DNA of 64,000 bases. It comes from CAZKWG01 sp964615375 (lineage in GTDB: Bacteria > Myxococcota_A > UBA796 > CAZKWG01). Positions 1 through 8,575 of the stretch are shown piece after piece; position 1 is the first letter of the stretch, and every line of letters begins with the position of its first letter. The stretch covers positions 1 through 64,000 of the forward strand of contig CAZTOW010000006.1 in the NCBI GenBank assembly GCA_964615375.1, given 5' to 3'. The position numbers and the translations under genes are program-made. The notes under the pieces are model-generated. The model was not told the origin of the DNA, searched no databases, and saw only the letters and a list, made by a program, of their open reading frames with translations.

Positions 1-73
1 TGCCGATGCCGATGCCGATGCCGATGCCGATACCGATACCGATACCGATACCGATGCCGATGCCGATGCCGAT
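1..73. repeat. Hexanucleotide microsatellite (GATGCC/GATACC)
   Basis: From base 5 the sequence is eleven consecutive hexamers: four GATGCC, four GATACC and three GATGCC. In the frame starting at base 5 this reads as alternating Asp-Ala and Asp-Thr, the same style as the Thr-Asp tracts in the lipoproteins at 12.5 and 48.1 kb. That frame stays open to 367 and would overlap fxsA. The tract may be the remains or the end of a lipoprotein gene whose body lies left of the window. No stop codon settles this. Confidence 0.8.
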
Positions 74-141
74 CGCCAATACCGTCCCGCGATGCCAATG
101 CCCCCCTTTCCCCTCCCCTCCCCGTGCCTACACTCCCTCTC

Positions 142-633
142 ATGGGCAAGCTCTTCCTGCTCTTCACCGTCGTCCCCGCCGTCGAGCTCTACCTCCTCAT
201 CCGCATCGGAGAGGTCATCGGCGGCTGGGAGACCGTTGGCCTGGTCATCGCGATGGGCATGCTGGGCGCCTGGCTGGCGAAGCGGGAGGGGCTGGGGGTG
301 CTGCGCCAGATCCAGGAGGAGCTGGCGCGGGGGATCCCTCCAGCAGATCGCATCGTCGAGGGGCTGATGGTGCTGGTGGGCGCGGTGCTGCTGGTCACGC
401 CGGGGGTGATCACGGACGTCGTGGCCATCACGCTGCTGCTGCCGCCGCTGCGGCGGGCGCTGGCGCCAGTGGTGCGGCGCTACGTGGTGGGGCGCTTCCT
501 GGAGGGCGGCGGCATCAGCTTCCGCAGCGAGAGCATGAGCTTCCGCGTGGGCGCGCCGGAGCCGCGGGACGGGCCGGTGGGCGGGGGCTCAGCGGAGCCG
601 GGAGGCAAGCGCTTCGATCACCCGGTGGCCTGA
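142..633 (+). CDS. fxsA: FxsA family cytoplasmic membrane protein
   Basis: The product is 163 aa, typical for FxsA, a small inner-membrane protein known mainly for suppressing phage exclusion when overproduced. It has a first hydrophobic segment (about residues 3-20) with the family's Glu-Leu-Tyr-Leu pattern, a second around 30-48 ending in a Gly-rich stretch, and a long hydrophobic hairpin (about 80-112) with the VTPG motif seen in FxsA. The C-terminus is polar and probably cytoplasmic. I chose ATG 142; an in-frame GTG at 124 would add six residues. The stop lies inside the convergent acyltransferase gene's end (618), so the two genes overlap tail to tail by 16 bases. Its cellular role here is unknown. 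Confidence 0.85.
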   Translation: MGKLFLLFTVVPAVELYLLIRIGEVIGGWETVGLVIAMGMLGAWLAKREGLGVLRQIQEELARGIPPADRIVEGLMVLVGAVLLVTPGVITDVVAITLLLPPLRRALAPVVRRYVVGRFLEGGGISFRSESMSFRVGAPEPRDGPVGGGSAEPGGKRFDHPVA

Positions 634-1688
634 GCGCTGAGCCGGGCGTCCACCCAGGCGTCGAGCTCGGCCCAGCGGTCGTAGAGCCAGGCCAGCCGGG
701 CCTCGGGGTCCTGCGGGAGCTCGGAGGCGGAGAAGCGCCAGAAGCGCAGGGCGACGGTCTGGCCGACCAGCCCGCCGTCTACAAAATTGTAGAGGCGCGT
801 CCCCTCCTCCAGCCCGGTGTGGGCGCAGAGCACCACGTCCAGCTCGGGGGCCTCCGCCAGCAGGCCGAGCACGCCGCCGGGGCGAGGGGGGAGCGAGCGG
901 CGGAGGGCGCGGGCGCGCTCCAGGAGGGCGAGGCGACCCTCCTCCTCCAGGCGGGCCAGGGCGCGCTCCCGGCGCGAGGGCGTGAAGCGCGTGCCCTCGG
1001 GGAAGACGATGACGCCCTCCCCTCGCCCGAGCCCGCGGGCCAGGGCCCGCACCCGCGTGACCTCGCGGGCGCTGTCGCTTCCGTCCCGGCGCACGTAGAC
1101 GTTGGGGATGCGCCCGCCGACGATGTCCAGGCAGGGATCCCAGAGCAGCTCGCGCTTGACCACGAAGCGCAGGCGGTAACCGTGGGCGCTGTTGACGTAG
1201 CGCACGGCCAGCAGCCCGTCGCCCGCGCTGACGTGGCGCATGAGCAGGAGCATGGGGCGCCCGTCCAGGGCCTCATCGCCCGAGATCTCCACCTTCATGC
1301 CGTACAGGACGATGGTCCCGCCCACGATGAGGTCCGCCCAGCGCCGCTGGAGGGCGTAGTGGGCCTCCTGCCAGGAGGCCTCGTCGAAGGCGCCCCGGCG
1401 CAGCCAGAGCAGGGCGGCCGAGAGCACGCCATAAACCTCGCACCCCGCCACCAGGGCCAGGAAGAGCGCGCAGCGGGCGGCGGCGAGGCGCAGCGGGCGG
1501 CCGATGAGCGGGCGGAGCAGGTCCAGCCCGAGGCCCAGCAGCACCCAGAGCGGCAGCAGGCCGATCAGGAGGATCGCGGCCAGGAAGAGCACGGTCAGGG
1601 AGATGAGGCGGCGGCCCGGCGCGCCGTCGTGCCCGCTGTCCGCGGCCGGCGGGCGGGGGGTCTCGGGGCCCGCTGCGGACGCGCTCAT
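618..1688 (-). CDS. PlsC-type 1-acyl-glycerol-3-phosphate acyltransferase-like protein
   Basis: This 356-aa protein carries the glycerolipid acyltransferase signatures. The HX4D catalytic box is HVSAGD (about 152-157) and the substrate-binding FPEGTR box is at about 229-234. The HX4D residues are both kept. Two hydrophobic segments (about 28-60 and 70-97) anchor it in the inner membrane. The expected reaction is acyl transfer to a lysophospholipid or lysophosphatidate. I chose ATG 1688 because GGAGG lies about 7 bases upstream; an in-frame ATG at 1718 has no ribosome site. The 5' end is divergent from the lipoprotein gene at 1762. The exact acceptor is not readable, and eukaryote-like LCLAT/AGPAT relatives share these motifs. 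Confidence 0.8.
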   Translation of the reverse strand: MSASAAGPETPRPPAADSGHDGAPGRRLISLTVLFLAAILLIGLLPLWVLLGLGLDLLRPLIGRPLRLAAARCALFLALVAGCEVYGVLSAALLWLRRGAFDEASWQEAHYALQRRWADLIVGGTIVLYGMKVEISGDEALDGRPMLLLMRHVSAGDGLLAVRYVNSAHGYRLRFVVKRELLWDPCLDIVGGRIPNVYVRRDGSDSAREVTRVRALARGLGRGEGVIVFPEGTRFTPSRRERALARLEEEGRLALLERARALRRSLPPRPGGVLGLLAEAPELDVVLCAHTGLEEGTRLYNFVDGGLVGQTVALRFWRFSASELPQDPEARLAWLYDRWAELDAWVDARLSAQATG

Positions 1689-1761
1689 CGGGGAACCTCC
1701 TTGATCCTGGTCTACCATGCGCTATCGTGTCTGGGACGTATCCAGCCACGGAAAGACCTCC

Positions 1762-3282
1762 ATGCCCCCCACCCGCCTGCTCCCGCTCCTGGTCCTCCTC
1801 GCCTGCAACGACACGGGCGTGAAGGTCTACAACACACCCCCCGGCGTCTCCATCGTCACGCCGCTGGACGGCCAGAGCTTCGGGCCGGGCGAGCTGGTCG
1901 AGTTCTACGGGGTGGCCGAGGACTCCCAGGACGACCCGACCAGCCTGCTCATCTCCTGGGCCAGCAGCCTGGACGGGGAGCTGGGCGCCGACCCGCCGGA
2001 CAGCGAGGGCACGGTCTACCTGGCCACCACCGCGCTGACGGGCGGCGATCACGCCATCACGCTGACCGCCGTGGACACCAGCGGTGAGAGCGCCAGCACC
2101 TCCATCGCCATCTCCGTGGCGGAGGGCTCGTCCTCGGTGGGCTCGCCCACGGTGGTGCTGGTGGGCCCGTCGGAGGGCAGCACCTACCTGGAGGGCGAGA
2201 GCGTCACCTTCGTGGGCGCCGTGACCGACCCGGACCAGAGCTGGGACACGCTGACGGCGCGCCTGACCAGCGACGTGGACGGCACCTTCTGGGAGGGCAA
2301 CCCCGACAGCGGCGGCACGGTCAGCGTGCCCTGGGACGGGCTCAGCGTCGGCACGCACACCGTCACGCTCCAGGCGGAGGACCAGGACGGCAACGTGGGC
2401 TCGGACACGGTCGCCTTCGACATCGGCGAGGACGGGCGTCCCAGCGCGACCATCGTGAGCCCGAGCTCCGGCGAGACCTTCGGGCTGGGCGAGTCCGTCG
2501 TGCTGGAGGGCCTGGTCTCCGACGCGGAGTCGGACACCGAGACGCTCTCGGTGACCTGGTCCAGCAGCCTGGACGGGACGCTCTTCAGCGGCTCGCCGGA
2601 CAGCTCGGGGACGGCGCTGGCCGCGGTCTCGCTCTCCGGCGGCACGCACGTCATCACGCTCACCTGCTACGACCCCGACGGGAAGGAGGGGACCGACGCG
2701 ATCACGCTCTCGGTGGTGGACCCGAACGACGTGGACGACGACTACGACGGCTACACCGAGAACGAGGGGGACTGCGACGACGAGGACGCCACGGCCAACC
2801 CCGGCGAGGCCGAGGAGTGCGACGAGAGCGACAACGACTGCGACGGCGTGGTCAACGACGACTTCATGGACGACTACGAGCCGAACGAGTCCCCGAGCTC
2901 GCCCTACGACATCGGCGAGGTGGACGGCAGCATCCTCTGGGAGGGCGACAGCGCCGCGGTCTCCGGGCTCAGCCTGCACAGCAGCACGGACGTGGACTGC
3001 TTCTACTGGGGCGCGGACGACGAGTATTACGACAACATCAACATCAACGTCACCGTGGGCACCTTCCGCAGCACCGGCACGTACACGGCGACGCTCTACC
3101 TCAAGGACGGCTCTTCCTGGGACTCCAAGGACAGCGCCTCGGGCACGCGCATGACGCTCTCGTACGAGGGAGACTACCTCGACGACGACGAGGACGACTG
3201 GGCCGTGTGCGTGACCAGCACGGACTGGGCGGTGGCGGCCTGCGACGGCACGGCGCCGTACACGATCGAGATCGACAGCTGA
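1762..3282 (+). CDS. MopE-like lipoprotein with Ig-like repeats and a PPC-like domain
   Basis: The 506-aa product begins with a short hydrophobic signal ending in a lipobox (LLAC, Cys about 14), so it should be a lipoprotein. Three repeats of about 95 residues follow (about 20-115, 125-215 and 220-320), each with a GxSFGPGE-type opening and an HxITLTxxDxxG-type close, resembling Ig/cadherin-like modules. Residues about 325-370 are very acidic with paired Cys, in the DxDxDG...GDCDD...E.CD..DNDCDG form of the MopE metal-binding motif. The C-terminus opens with EPNES and continues to DVDCFYW, like bacterial pre-peptidase C-terminal domains. ATG 1762 is preferred over 1717 because it starts exactly at the signal peptide. 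A surface or periplasmic binding role is inferred; the ligand is unknown. Confidence 0.75.
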   Translation: MPPTRLLPLLVLLACNDTGVKVYNTPPGVSIVTPLDGQSFGPGELVEFYGVAEDSQDDPTSLLISWASSLDGELGADPPDSEGTVYLATTALTGGDHAITLTAVDTSGESASTSIAISVAEGSSSVGSPTVVLVGPSEGSTYLEGESVTFVGAVTDPDQSWDTLTARLTSDVDGTFWEGNPDSGGTVSVPWDGLSVGTHTVTLQAEDQDGNVGSDTVAFDIGEDGRPSATIVSPSSGETFGLGESVVLEGLVSDAESDTETLSVTWSSSLDGTLFSGSPDSSGTALAAVSLSGGTHVITLTCYDPDGKEGTDAITLSVVDPNDVDDDYDGYTENEGDCDDEDATANPGEAEECDESDNDCDGVVNDDFMDDYEPNESPSSPYDIGEVDGSILWEGDSAAVSGLSLHSSTDVDCFYWGADDEYYDNININVTVGTFRSTGTYTATLYLKDGSSWDSKDSASGTRMTLSYEGDYLDDDEDDWAVCVTSTDWAVAACDGTAPYTIEIDS

Positions 3283-3330
3283 GGGCACCGATCGGACCGC
3301 TGTCAGCGCGCCCCTTGATGCGCGGGACAG

Positions 3331-5685
3331 ATGAAATACAATCGAATGGCGCGTCGCTCATCTCAGCGGGCGCTGGAGCTGTTCATGTTCGACGTGGCCC
3401 TCGGGCAGCGCTCTCCCACTGTCTCCGCGGGGAAAGGCGCACGCGGCGCCGATCATCTCGCCGACCCGCTGAGCGACCCGCTGGGCGGGGATCTGCACGA
3501 CACCCTGAACGCGGGAGGCGGTGAGCCTCTGGATCGTGGCGTGAGCGCCCAGATGGGGCGGTCCTTCGACGCGGACTTCTCAGGGGTCTCCGTGCGGCCG
3601 GACGCGCTCCCGGCCAGCGGCCCGGCCCAGGCCATGGCCCACGATGGGCAGCTCCTCTTCAAGCCCGGGGCCTACGACCCGGGCAGCTCGAGCGGGCGCT
3701 CCCTCATCGGGCACGAGCTCACCCACCTCGTCCAGCAGGACGGCGGTCAGGCCAGCGCGCCGCAGGCCAAGGGCTCGCCCTTCGTGCTGGACGCCGGGCT
3801 GGAGGCTCAGGCGGACCGGGCGGGGGACATCGCCGCCGGCGGCGGGGAGACGGGGCTCAGCCTGGACGGGCGCGCGCCCAAGGGCGCGGACGCGGCGCAG
3901 GGCTTCTGGCAGATCGGGCTGCGCGCCGTCGGCAAGGCGGTGCTGACCGAGCTGGCCAAGGACGCCGCGATGGAGGTCGCGCGCGACCAGTTCGAGGGCG
4001 CGGTCAAGGCCCTGGAGGGCGAGATGGTCAAGGCCCTGGAGCGAGCGCTCCAGAGCCCGGAGGTCCAGGAGCAGATCCGCCAGCTCGCCCTGGTCAGCGG
4101 GGTCCGCGAGGCCACCGACCAGATGGTCCGCCAGCTCGCGGCGCCCATCCAGGCGCAGGCCAGCGAGAAGCTGCGCGCGCTCAAGGAGAAGCTGCCGGGC
4201 CTGCCCGACGACATCATCAACAACCCCTTCCCCGACTTCACCAGCAAGGTCTCCGCCGCCCTCAGCTCCAGCTGGGTGGCGGCCCTGGGCGGGGCCGTCA
4301 GCGAGGCCGTGGGCGCCATGGGCGCGCACTACGTCAGCGACCTCGTCAGCAGCAGCCTGGTCCAGCACGGCAAGGACGCCATCTCCAGCACCCTGTCGGC
4401 GGCGGCGGCCCCCATCCAGGCCTCCGCCGAGACCGCCCTCGACGTCGCCCGCACCGCGCAGAGCGTGGCGAAGGTGGCCGTCGGCAAGGACCCGCTCCAG
4501 AAGGTGGTGGGCATGGGGGTCCGGGGCGCGAAGGAGATGCTGGGCCACGGCGGGGCGGAGGTGACCGACGAGGCGGTCACGGCGCTGGCCTCGGCGAAGG
4601 ACTCGGCCATCGCGCAGGGCACGGACAAGGTCGTCAACGGCGCCAAGGGCGCCAGCATGCTCGGCACCATCGTGCAGGGCGCCATGTTCGCCAAGGACTT
4701 CGCCGGGGCGGACTCCGCCACGGACAAGACCAAGGCCCTCGCCGGCCTGGGGACGGCGGCGGGCGGGACCGCGCTGGCGGCGATGGCCCTGCCCGCGGCC
4801 CCGGTGGTGGTGACGGCGGGGGCGGCGGCGGCGGGCGGATACCTGCTGAAGAAGGGCGCGGACGCGACCATCGACTACGTGTCCGACAACTACGGGGACA
4901 GCATCCGCTCGGGCGCCGAGTGGGTAGACAACAACGTGCCCCTGGTCGGCGGGACCGTGCGGAAGACCGCGGCCACGGTGGACATGCTGGGGCACGGCGT
5001 CAACCTGATGGGGAGCCTGATCGCCGACCGCTTCCGCGACCCGGAGAACCGGACCACGGGGAAGAACTGGTCGAGCATGCTCGGCAGCGGCGCGAAGGTC
5101 CTGGGCCTCTCGGGGACGGTGGAGCCGGAGCAGCTTGGTCTCAAAGATGGGGATCTCGACGAGATCGAAGAGGAGGCCGACCAGGAGAGCGCGCCCTCCG
5201 GCACGAGCTCCACGAGACCGAGCGCGCCGGAGACGGTCGTGGAGGATCTGGACGATCTGCCTGACCTGGAGGACGACACGCTGCCCCTCGCCCCGCCCAC
5301 CCGAAACCCGCTGTCGGCGCCGATGCCCTTCCGCAGCGGCCTGACGCCGCTCGGGCTGATGTCCGGCTTCGGGCCTCTGGGGCCGATCTCCGGCAAGGGC
5401 CTGACCGGTCCCGCCCTGCTCCAGCGTCAGGGCCTGCTCGGCCTCTCGGGCCTGCTCGGGCCAGACTTCGCGCCCCAGAGCACGCCTCAGAGTACGCCTC
5501 AGAGTACGCCCCAGAGTACGCCTCAGAGCACGCCTCAGAGTACGCCTCAGAGTACGCCTCAGAGCACGCCCCAGAGCGCGCCGAAGGTCCAGGCCCCCCG
5601 AGACGTGGCGCTCGACATCGACGACACCCACGCCTGGGAGGTCTTCGAGCGGGCGATGATGGCGGCGGCGAAGACGACGAAGTAG
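3331..5685 (+). CDS. DUF4157 (eCIS-core-type) protein with PQST repeat
   Basis: This 784-aa protein has an N-terminal DUF4157 region (about 60-140). It shows the usual 'G..M......DFS.V.VR' run, an AQAMAHDG stretch and a zinc-metallopeptidase-like HELTH motif at 128-132 followed by VQQ. In other bacteria this domain occurs in proteins linked to extracellular contractile injection systems and polymorphic toxins. The middle (about 190-560) is Ala-rich and helical, with a hydrophobic Gly/Ala stretch near 480-510 that could insert in a membrane. Residues about 600-650 are acidic. The C-terminus has eight PQST units plus PQSA, then a short unique end. No sheath, tube or baseplate genes lie in the window. 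The start could also be ATG 3346 or 3385. It may be an injected cargo or a toxin; neither is shown. Confidence 0.7.
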   Translation: MKYNRMARRSSQRALELFMFDVALGQRSPTVSAGKGARGADHLADPLSDPLGGDLHDTLNAGGGEPLDRGVSAQMGRSFDADFSGVSVRPDALPASGPAQAMAHDGQLLFKPGAYDPGSSSGRSLIGHELTHLVQQDGGQASAPQAKGSPFVLDAGLEAQADRAGDIAAGGGETGLSLDGRAPKGADAAQGFWQIGLRAVGKAVLTELAKDAAMEVARDQFEGAVKALEGEMVKALERALQSPEVQEQIRQLALVSGVREATDQMVRQLAAPIQAQASEKLRALKEKLPGLPDDIINNPFPDFTSKVSAALSSSWVAALGGAVSEAVGAMGAHYVSDLVSSSLVQHGKDAISSTLSAAAAPIQASAETALDVARTAQSVAKVAVGKDPLQKVVGMGVRGAKEMLGHGGAEVTDEAVTALASAKDSAIAQGTDKVVNGAKGASMLGTIVQGAMFAKDFAGADSATDKTKALAGLGTAAGGTALAAMALPAAPVVVTAGAAAAGGYLLKKGADATIDYVSDNYGDSIRSGAEWVDNNVPLVGGTVRKTAATVDMLGHGVNLMGSLIADRFRDPENRTTGKNWSSMLGSGAKVLGLSGTVEPEQLGLKDGDLDEIEEEADQESAPSGTSSTRPSAPETVVEDLDDLPDLEDDTLPLAPPTRNPLSAPMPFRSGLTPLGLMSGFGPLGPISGKGLTGPALLQRQGLLGLSGLLGPDFAPQSTPQSTPQSTPQSTPQSTPQSTPQSTPQSTPQSAPKVQAPRDVALDIDDTHAWEVFERAMMAAAKTTK
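5473..5580 (+). repeat. 12-bp tandem repeat encoding PQST, nine units
   Basis: Nine in-frame 12-base units with consensus CCTCAGAGTACG encode Pro-Gln-Ser-Thr eight times and Pro-Gln-Ser-Ala once. They differ only at third positions and in the last unit. The copies are nearly identical at DNA level, which suggests recent slippage-driven expansion. Copy changes would keep the frame. Confidence 0.95.
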
Positions 5686-5699
5686 GCTTCGCCCCTCGC

Positions 5700-5987
5700 T
5701 CAGGGCCGGACGGACACCACGTTCGCCCGATCGCCCGTGTAGGTCACGTCCACCACGCGGCCCTCCCCGAGCGGCCCCTGGATCAGCGCGCCCACCGTGC
5801 GCAGCTCGATCTCCTGCTTCTTGCCGAGCGAGATCGTCAGCAGCTGCCGCATGGGATCCCAGAGCTTGACCGTGCCCCCGGAGATGGCGCCGGGGGCCTC
5901 GGTCTGCGCGCCGTCCCCGGCGCGGTCGCGCGCGAGGCTGGCGGGGGCGACGAGGAGGCTGAGGAGGAGCAGCGCGGCGAGACGCAT
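5700..5987 (-). CDS. Small secreted protein, unknown
   Basis: The 95-aa product has a clean Sec signal peptide (MRLAALLLLSLLVAPASLA, cleavage near 19-20). After a low-complexity linker, a compact region of about 55 residues has the strand-rich pattern TVKLWDPMRQLLTISLGKKQ and ends in VDVTYTGDRANVVSVRP. That layout resembles small beta-barrel periplasmic domains of the DUF5666 kind, but I cannot assign a family. ATG 5987 has GGAGG five bases upstream. The gene is convergent with the DUF4157 gene and lies downstream of the ABC ATPase on the same strand, separated by 72 bases. No function is proposed. Confidence 0.65.
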   Translation of the reverse strand: MRLAALLLLSLLVAPASLARDRAGDGAQTEAPGAISGGTVKLWDPMRQLLTISLGKKQEIELRTVGALIQGPLGEGRVVDVTYTGDRANVVSVRP

Positions 5988-6059
5988 CGGGACCTCCGAG
6001 GGTGATCACGGTTTGCCACGCGCCGGGGCTGGCGTCTATTTCATCTTCGTCAGGCTCTG

Positions 6060-6797
6060 TCACGCGCTCTTCAGGAAGGCCTTCGTCACGGTGTGCTGCG
6101 GCGCGGCGAAGACCTCCTTGGGCGGCCCGTGCTCGACGATGTGCCCGCCGGCGAACACGAAGACCTCATCGGACACGTCGCGGGCGAAGTCCATCTGGTG
6201 GGTGACCACGATCATGGTCTGCCCCTCGCGAGCCAGATCGCTCATGACGGAGAGCACCTCGCCGGCCATGACCGGGTCGAGCGCGCTGGTGGGCTCGTCG
6301 AAGAGCACAGCCTCGGGCTGCATCATCAGCGTGCGGGCGATGGCGACGCGCTGCTGCTGACCGCCCGAGAGATCCTTGGGGAAGGCGTCGCGCTTCTTCT
6401 CCATGCCCACGCGCTGCAGAAGCGACTCGGCCCGCGCGATGGCGGCGTCCTTCGCCTCCCCGCCCACGTGGACCGGGGCCTCGATGAGGTTGCCCAGCAC
6501 CGTCTGGTGCGGGAACAGGTTGAAGCTCTGGAAGACGAAGCCCACCTTCTTGCGGACCTCCTGGAGGTGCCGCGAGTGGCTGTGCGAGCTCATGCCCGGC
6601 GTGACCAGGAGCTCACCCACCCGGACCTCGCCGTCCTGGAAGGTCTCCAGGCCGTTGATGCACCGGAGGAAGGTGCTCTTCCCGCCGCCCGACGGGCCGA
6701 TGATCGCCGCGACGTCCCCCTTCTTGACCGTGAGCGAGATGCCCGAGAGCACCTCGTTGCCGTGGTAGCGCTTGACCAGGTTCTTGACGGTGATCAC
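6060..6797 (-). CDS. Polar amino-acid ABC transporter ATP-binding protein (GlnQ/HisP type)
   Basis: This is a complete 245-aa ABC ATPase, the normal length for the GlnQ/HisP/ArtP class. Walker A is GPSGGGKST (34-42), the Q-loop follows VGFVFQ (about 85-90), the signature is LSGGQQQR (143-150), and Walker B is AVLFDE (163-168) with DEPTSALDP following. The GTG start at 6797 overlaps the stop of the upstream permease gene by four bases (GTGA), so the two are translationally coupled. It should energise import of an amino acid or polyamine through the fused binding-protein/permease next to it. The neighbouring aminotransferases and polyamine-type enzymes make lysine, a diamine or GABA plausible cargoes, which is inference. 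Confidence 0.92.
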   Translation of the reverse strand: MITVKNLVKRYHGNEVLSGISLTVKKGDVAAIIGPSGGGKSTFLRCINGLETFQDGEVRVGELLVTPGMSSHSHSRHLQEVRKKVGFVFQSFNLFPHQTVLGNLIEAPVHVGGEAKDAAIARAESLLQRVGMEKKRDAFPKDLSGGQQQRVAIARTLMMQPEAVLFDEPTSALDPVMAGEVLSVMSDLAREGQTMIVVTHQMDFARDVSDEVFVFAGGHIVEHGPPKEVFAAPQHTVTKAFLKSA

Positions 6798-8383
6798 CGG
6801 GGACCTCCACTCCCGAGCCGCTCCTCGAGCTTCCGGGCCAGCAGGGACATGGGGTAGCTCATCAGCATGTACAGCAGCGCCGTCATCGCCATGATCTCGA
6901 TGGTGGCCGAGGTGCTGCGCGAGAGCACGGAGAAGCGCTTGGTCAGCTCCATGACCGTGACGACGGAGCAGACCGAGGTGTCCTTGAACAGCGCGATGAA
7001 GTCGTTGACCATGGGCGGGATGACGATGCGGAAGGCCTGCGGCACGATGATCCGCCGCAGCGCGAGCGGGCGCGACATGCCCAGCGACTCCGCCGCCTCC
7101 ATCTGCCCGAGCGGGATGGCCTGGAGCCCCGCACGGTAGATCTCCGACTCGTAGGCCGAATAATTCAGCGCGAGCCCGATGATCGCCGTCGGGAAGGCGT
7201 CCACGTTCACGCCCACGGCCGGCAGGAAGAAGAAGATGAAGTAGAGCTGCAGCATCAGCGGCGTCCCGCGCAGCACCTCCACGTAGGCGGTGAGCGGCGC
7301 GCGCACGATGGCGGGCCCGTAGAGCCGGCCGACCGCGATGAAGAGCCCCAGCAGGATGGCGATGGGGAAGCTGACCACGCTCAGCAGCACCGTCATCCCC
7401 GCGCTCGACAGGAGCACCGGGAAGAAGTCGCGGAAGATGGGCCAGCCGCGGGTGGTCTTGACCGTCTCGATGTCCTCGGAGTCGGGCATGGCGGCCTGCT
7501 CCTGGACCTCCGCGGTCACCGCGCCGTAGTAGCCGAAGAACTGGGCGTTCTCCGCGAGCGCCACCAGCCCGGCCTGCTGGTCGTCCCAGATGCCGTACTT
7601 GCGGTAGATCTTCTCCAGCTCACCGTTGCGAATCATCAGGATGATCGCCTCGTTGAGCTTCGCGACCAGCTCGGTCTCCCCCTTGCGGGCGTACATCACG
7701 TAGTAGCCGAGCCCCACCGGCTCCCCCACCGCGCGCAGCCGCTTGAACTGCGGGGCGTAGAAGGAGGCGATGGGCGTGTCCTGGAGCGTGCCCTGCAGCT
7801 TGCCCGTCTCCACCTCGGTCATCGCGTCGGTGTTGCCGTCATAGGCGATGACCTCGCAGGGGCCGTCGTACTTCGGATCGCGCAGGTACTCCTCGGCGGC
7901 CGAGCCCACCAGCGCGCCCAGCTTGGGCTTGCTGCCGTCGGGCAGCGGCTTGCACAGGTCCTCCCAGCTCTGGACCGGGCTGTCCTCGCGCACCAGGAGC
8001 TGAAGCCCGTAGACGTAGTAGGGCATGGTGGGCTCCATGGAGGCCACCCCGTTCTCCGTCCACTCGTAGCCGTTCAGGATGATGTCCATCTTGTCGGCGC
8101 GGAGCATGTCGGGCAGCGCGTCCCAGGCGCCCTGCGAGAACTCCGGCTTGACCTTGAGGTACTCCGCCAGCTTCGCCGCCAGATCCCACTCGAAGCCGGT
8201 CACCTCCTCCGGGTTCTCCTCCCGTGGGTAGACGTAGGGCCCCCCGCCCTCCTGGTCCGCGCCCCACATCAGGGTCCCGCGCTTCTGCAGATCTTCGAGG
8301 TCGTTGGCCCAGCCCGGCCGCGCGGCGAGCAGGGCGAGGAACGCAAGCGACAGGGCCAGCAAGGCCCGGAGGGTCCTGGTCAT
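6794..8383 (-). CDS. Fused amino-acid ABC transporter substrate-binding protein and permease
   Basis: One 529-aa chain carries two normally separate subunits. Residues 1-26 are a Sec signal (ending ARPGWA). About 27-290 is a family-3 periplasmic solute-binding domain with DLxxLQKRGTLMWGAD at its start and ELEKIYRKYGIWDDQQ at its end. About 320-529 is a HisM/GlnP-type permease with several membrane segments and the EAA loop (EAAESLGMSRPLALRRI). Such fusions are known in some amino-acid importers. I chose ATG 8383 because it starts the signal peptide and has AGGAG upstream; the open frame extends to 8455. The gene is divergent from the aminotransferase at 8576 and leads the transporter pair. 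Confidence 0.9.
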   Translation of the reverse strand: MTRTLRALLALSLAFLALLAARPGWANDLEDLQKRGTLMWGADQEGGGPYVYPREENPEEVTGFEWDLAAKLAEYLKVKPEFSQGAWDALPDMLRADKMDIILNGYEWTENGVASMEPTMPYYVYGLQLLVREDSPVQSWEDLCKPLPDGSKPKLGALVGSAAEEYLRDPKYDGPCEVIAYDGNTDAMTEVETGKLQGTLQDTPIASFYAPQFKRLRAVGEPVGLGYYVMYARKGETELVAKLNEAIILMIRNGELEKIYRKYGIWDDQQAGLVALAENAQFFGYYGAVTAEVQEQAAMPDSEDIETVKTTRGWPIFRDFFPVLLSSAGMTVLLSVVSFPIAILLGLFIAVGRLYGPAIVRAPLTAYVEVLRGTPLMLQLYFIFFFLPAVGVNVDAFPTAIIGLALNYSAYESEIYRAGLQAIPLGQMEAAESLGMSRPLALRRIIVPQAFRIVIPPMVNDFIALFKDTSVCSVVTVMELTKRFSVLSRSTSATIEIMAMTALLYMLMSYPMSLLARKLEERLGSGGPR

Positions 8384-8575
8384 CAGCGGCGGATCTCCTG
8401 GCACCGCGGGCGGTGCGCGCGAGGAGGGAGGATGGAGCGGCCCGAGAGAGGCCAACTAAATCACATCTGTTCGAGATTGTCGAGGGCGCCCCCTCACATT
8501 TTCGGGCCCCATCCTCCCTCGCCCTCGCGAGGCTCCCCGTTGGCCGCCCGGCCTGCCCCCGGCTAAGGAGAACGC

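Noticed and set aside
6..2087. 693-aa plus-strand frame covering the left edge, fxsA and the acyltransferase
   Set aside because: It is antisense to a clear acyltransferase and out of frame with fxsA; the sequence is Arg/Ala/Gly-rich with no domain, typical of a GC-rich shadow.
8384..8575. Sigma-54 (-24/-12) promoter between the transporter and the first aminotransferase
   Set aside because: I found GG and GC pairs at 10-base spacing but without the TGGCAC and TTGC context, so no site is claimed.
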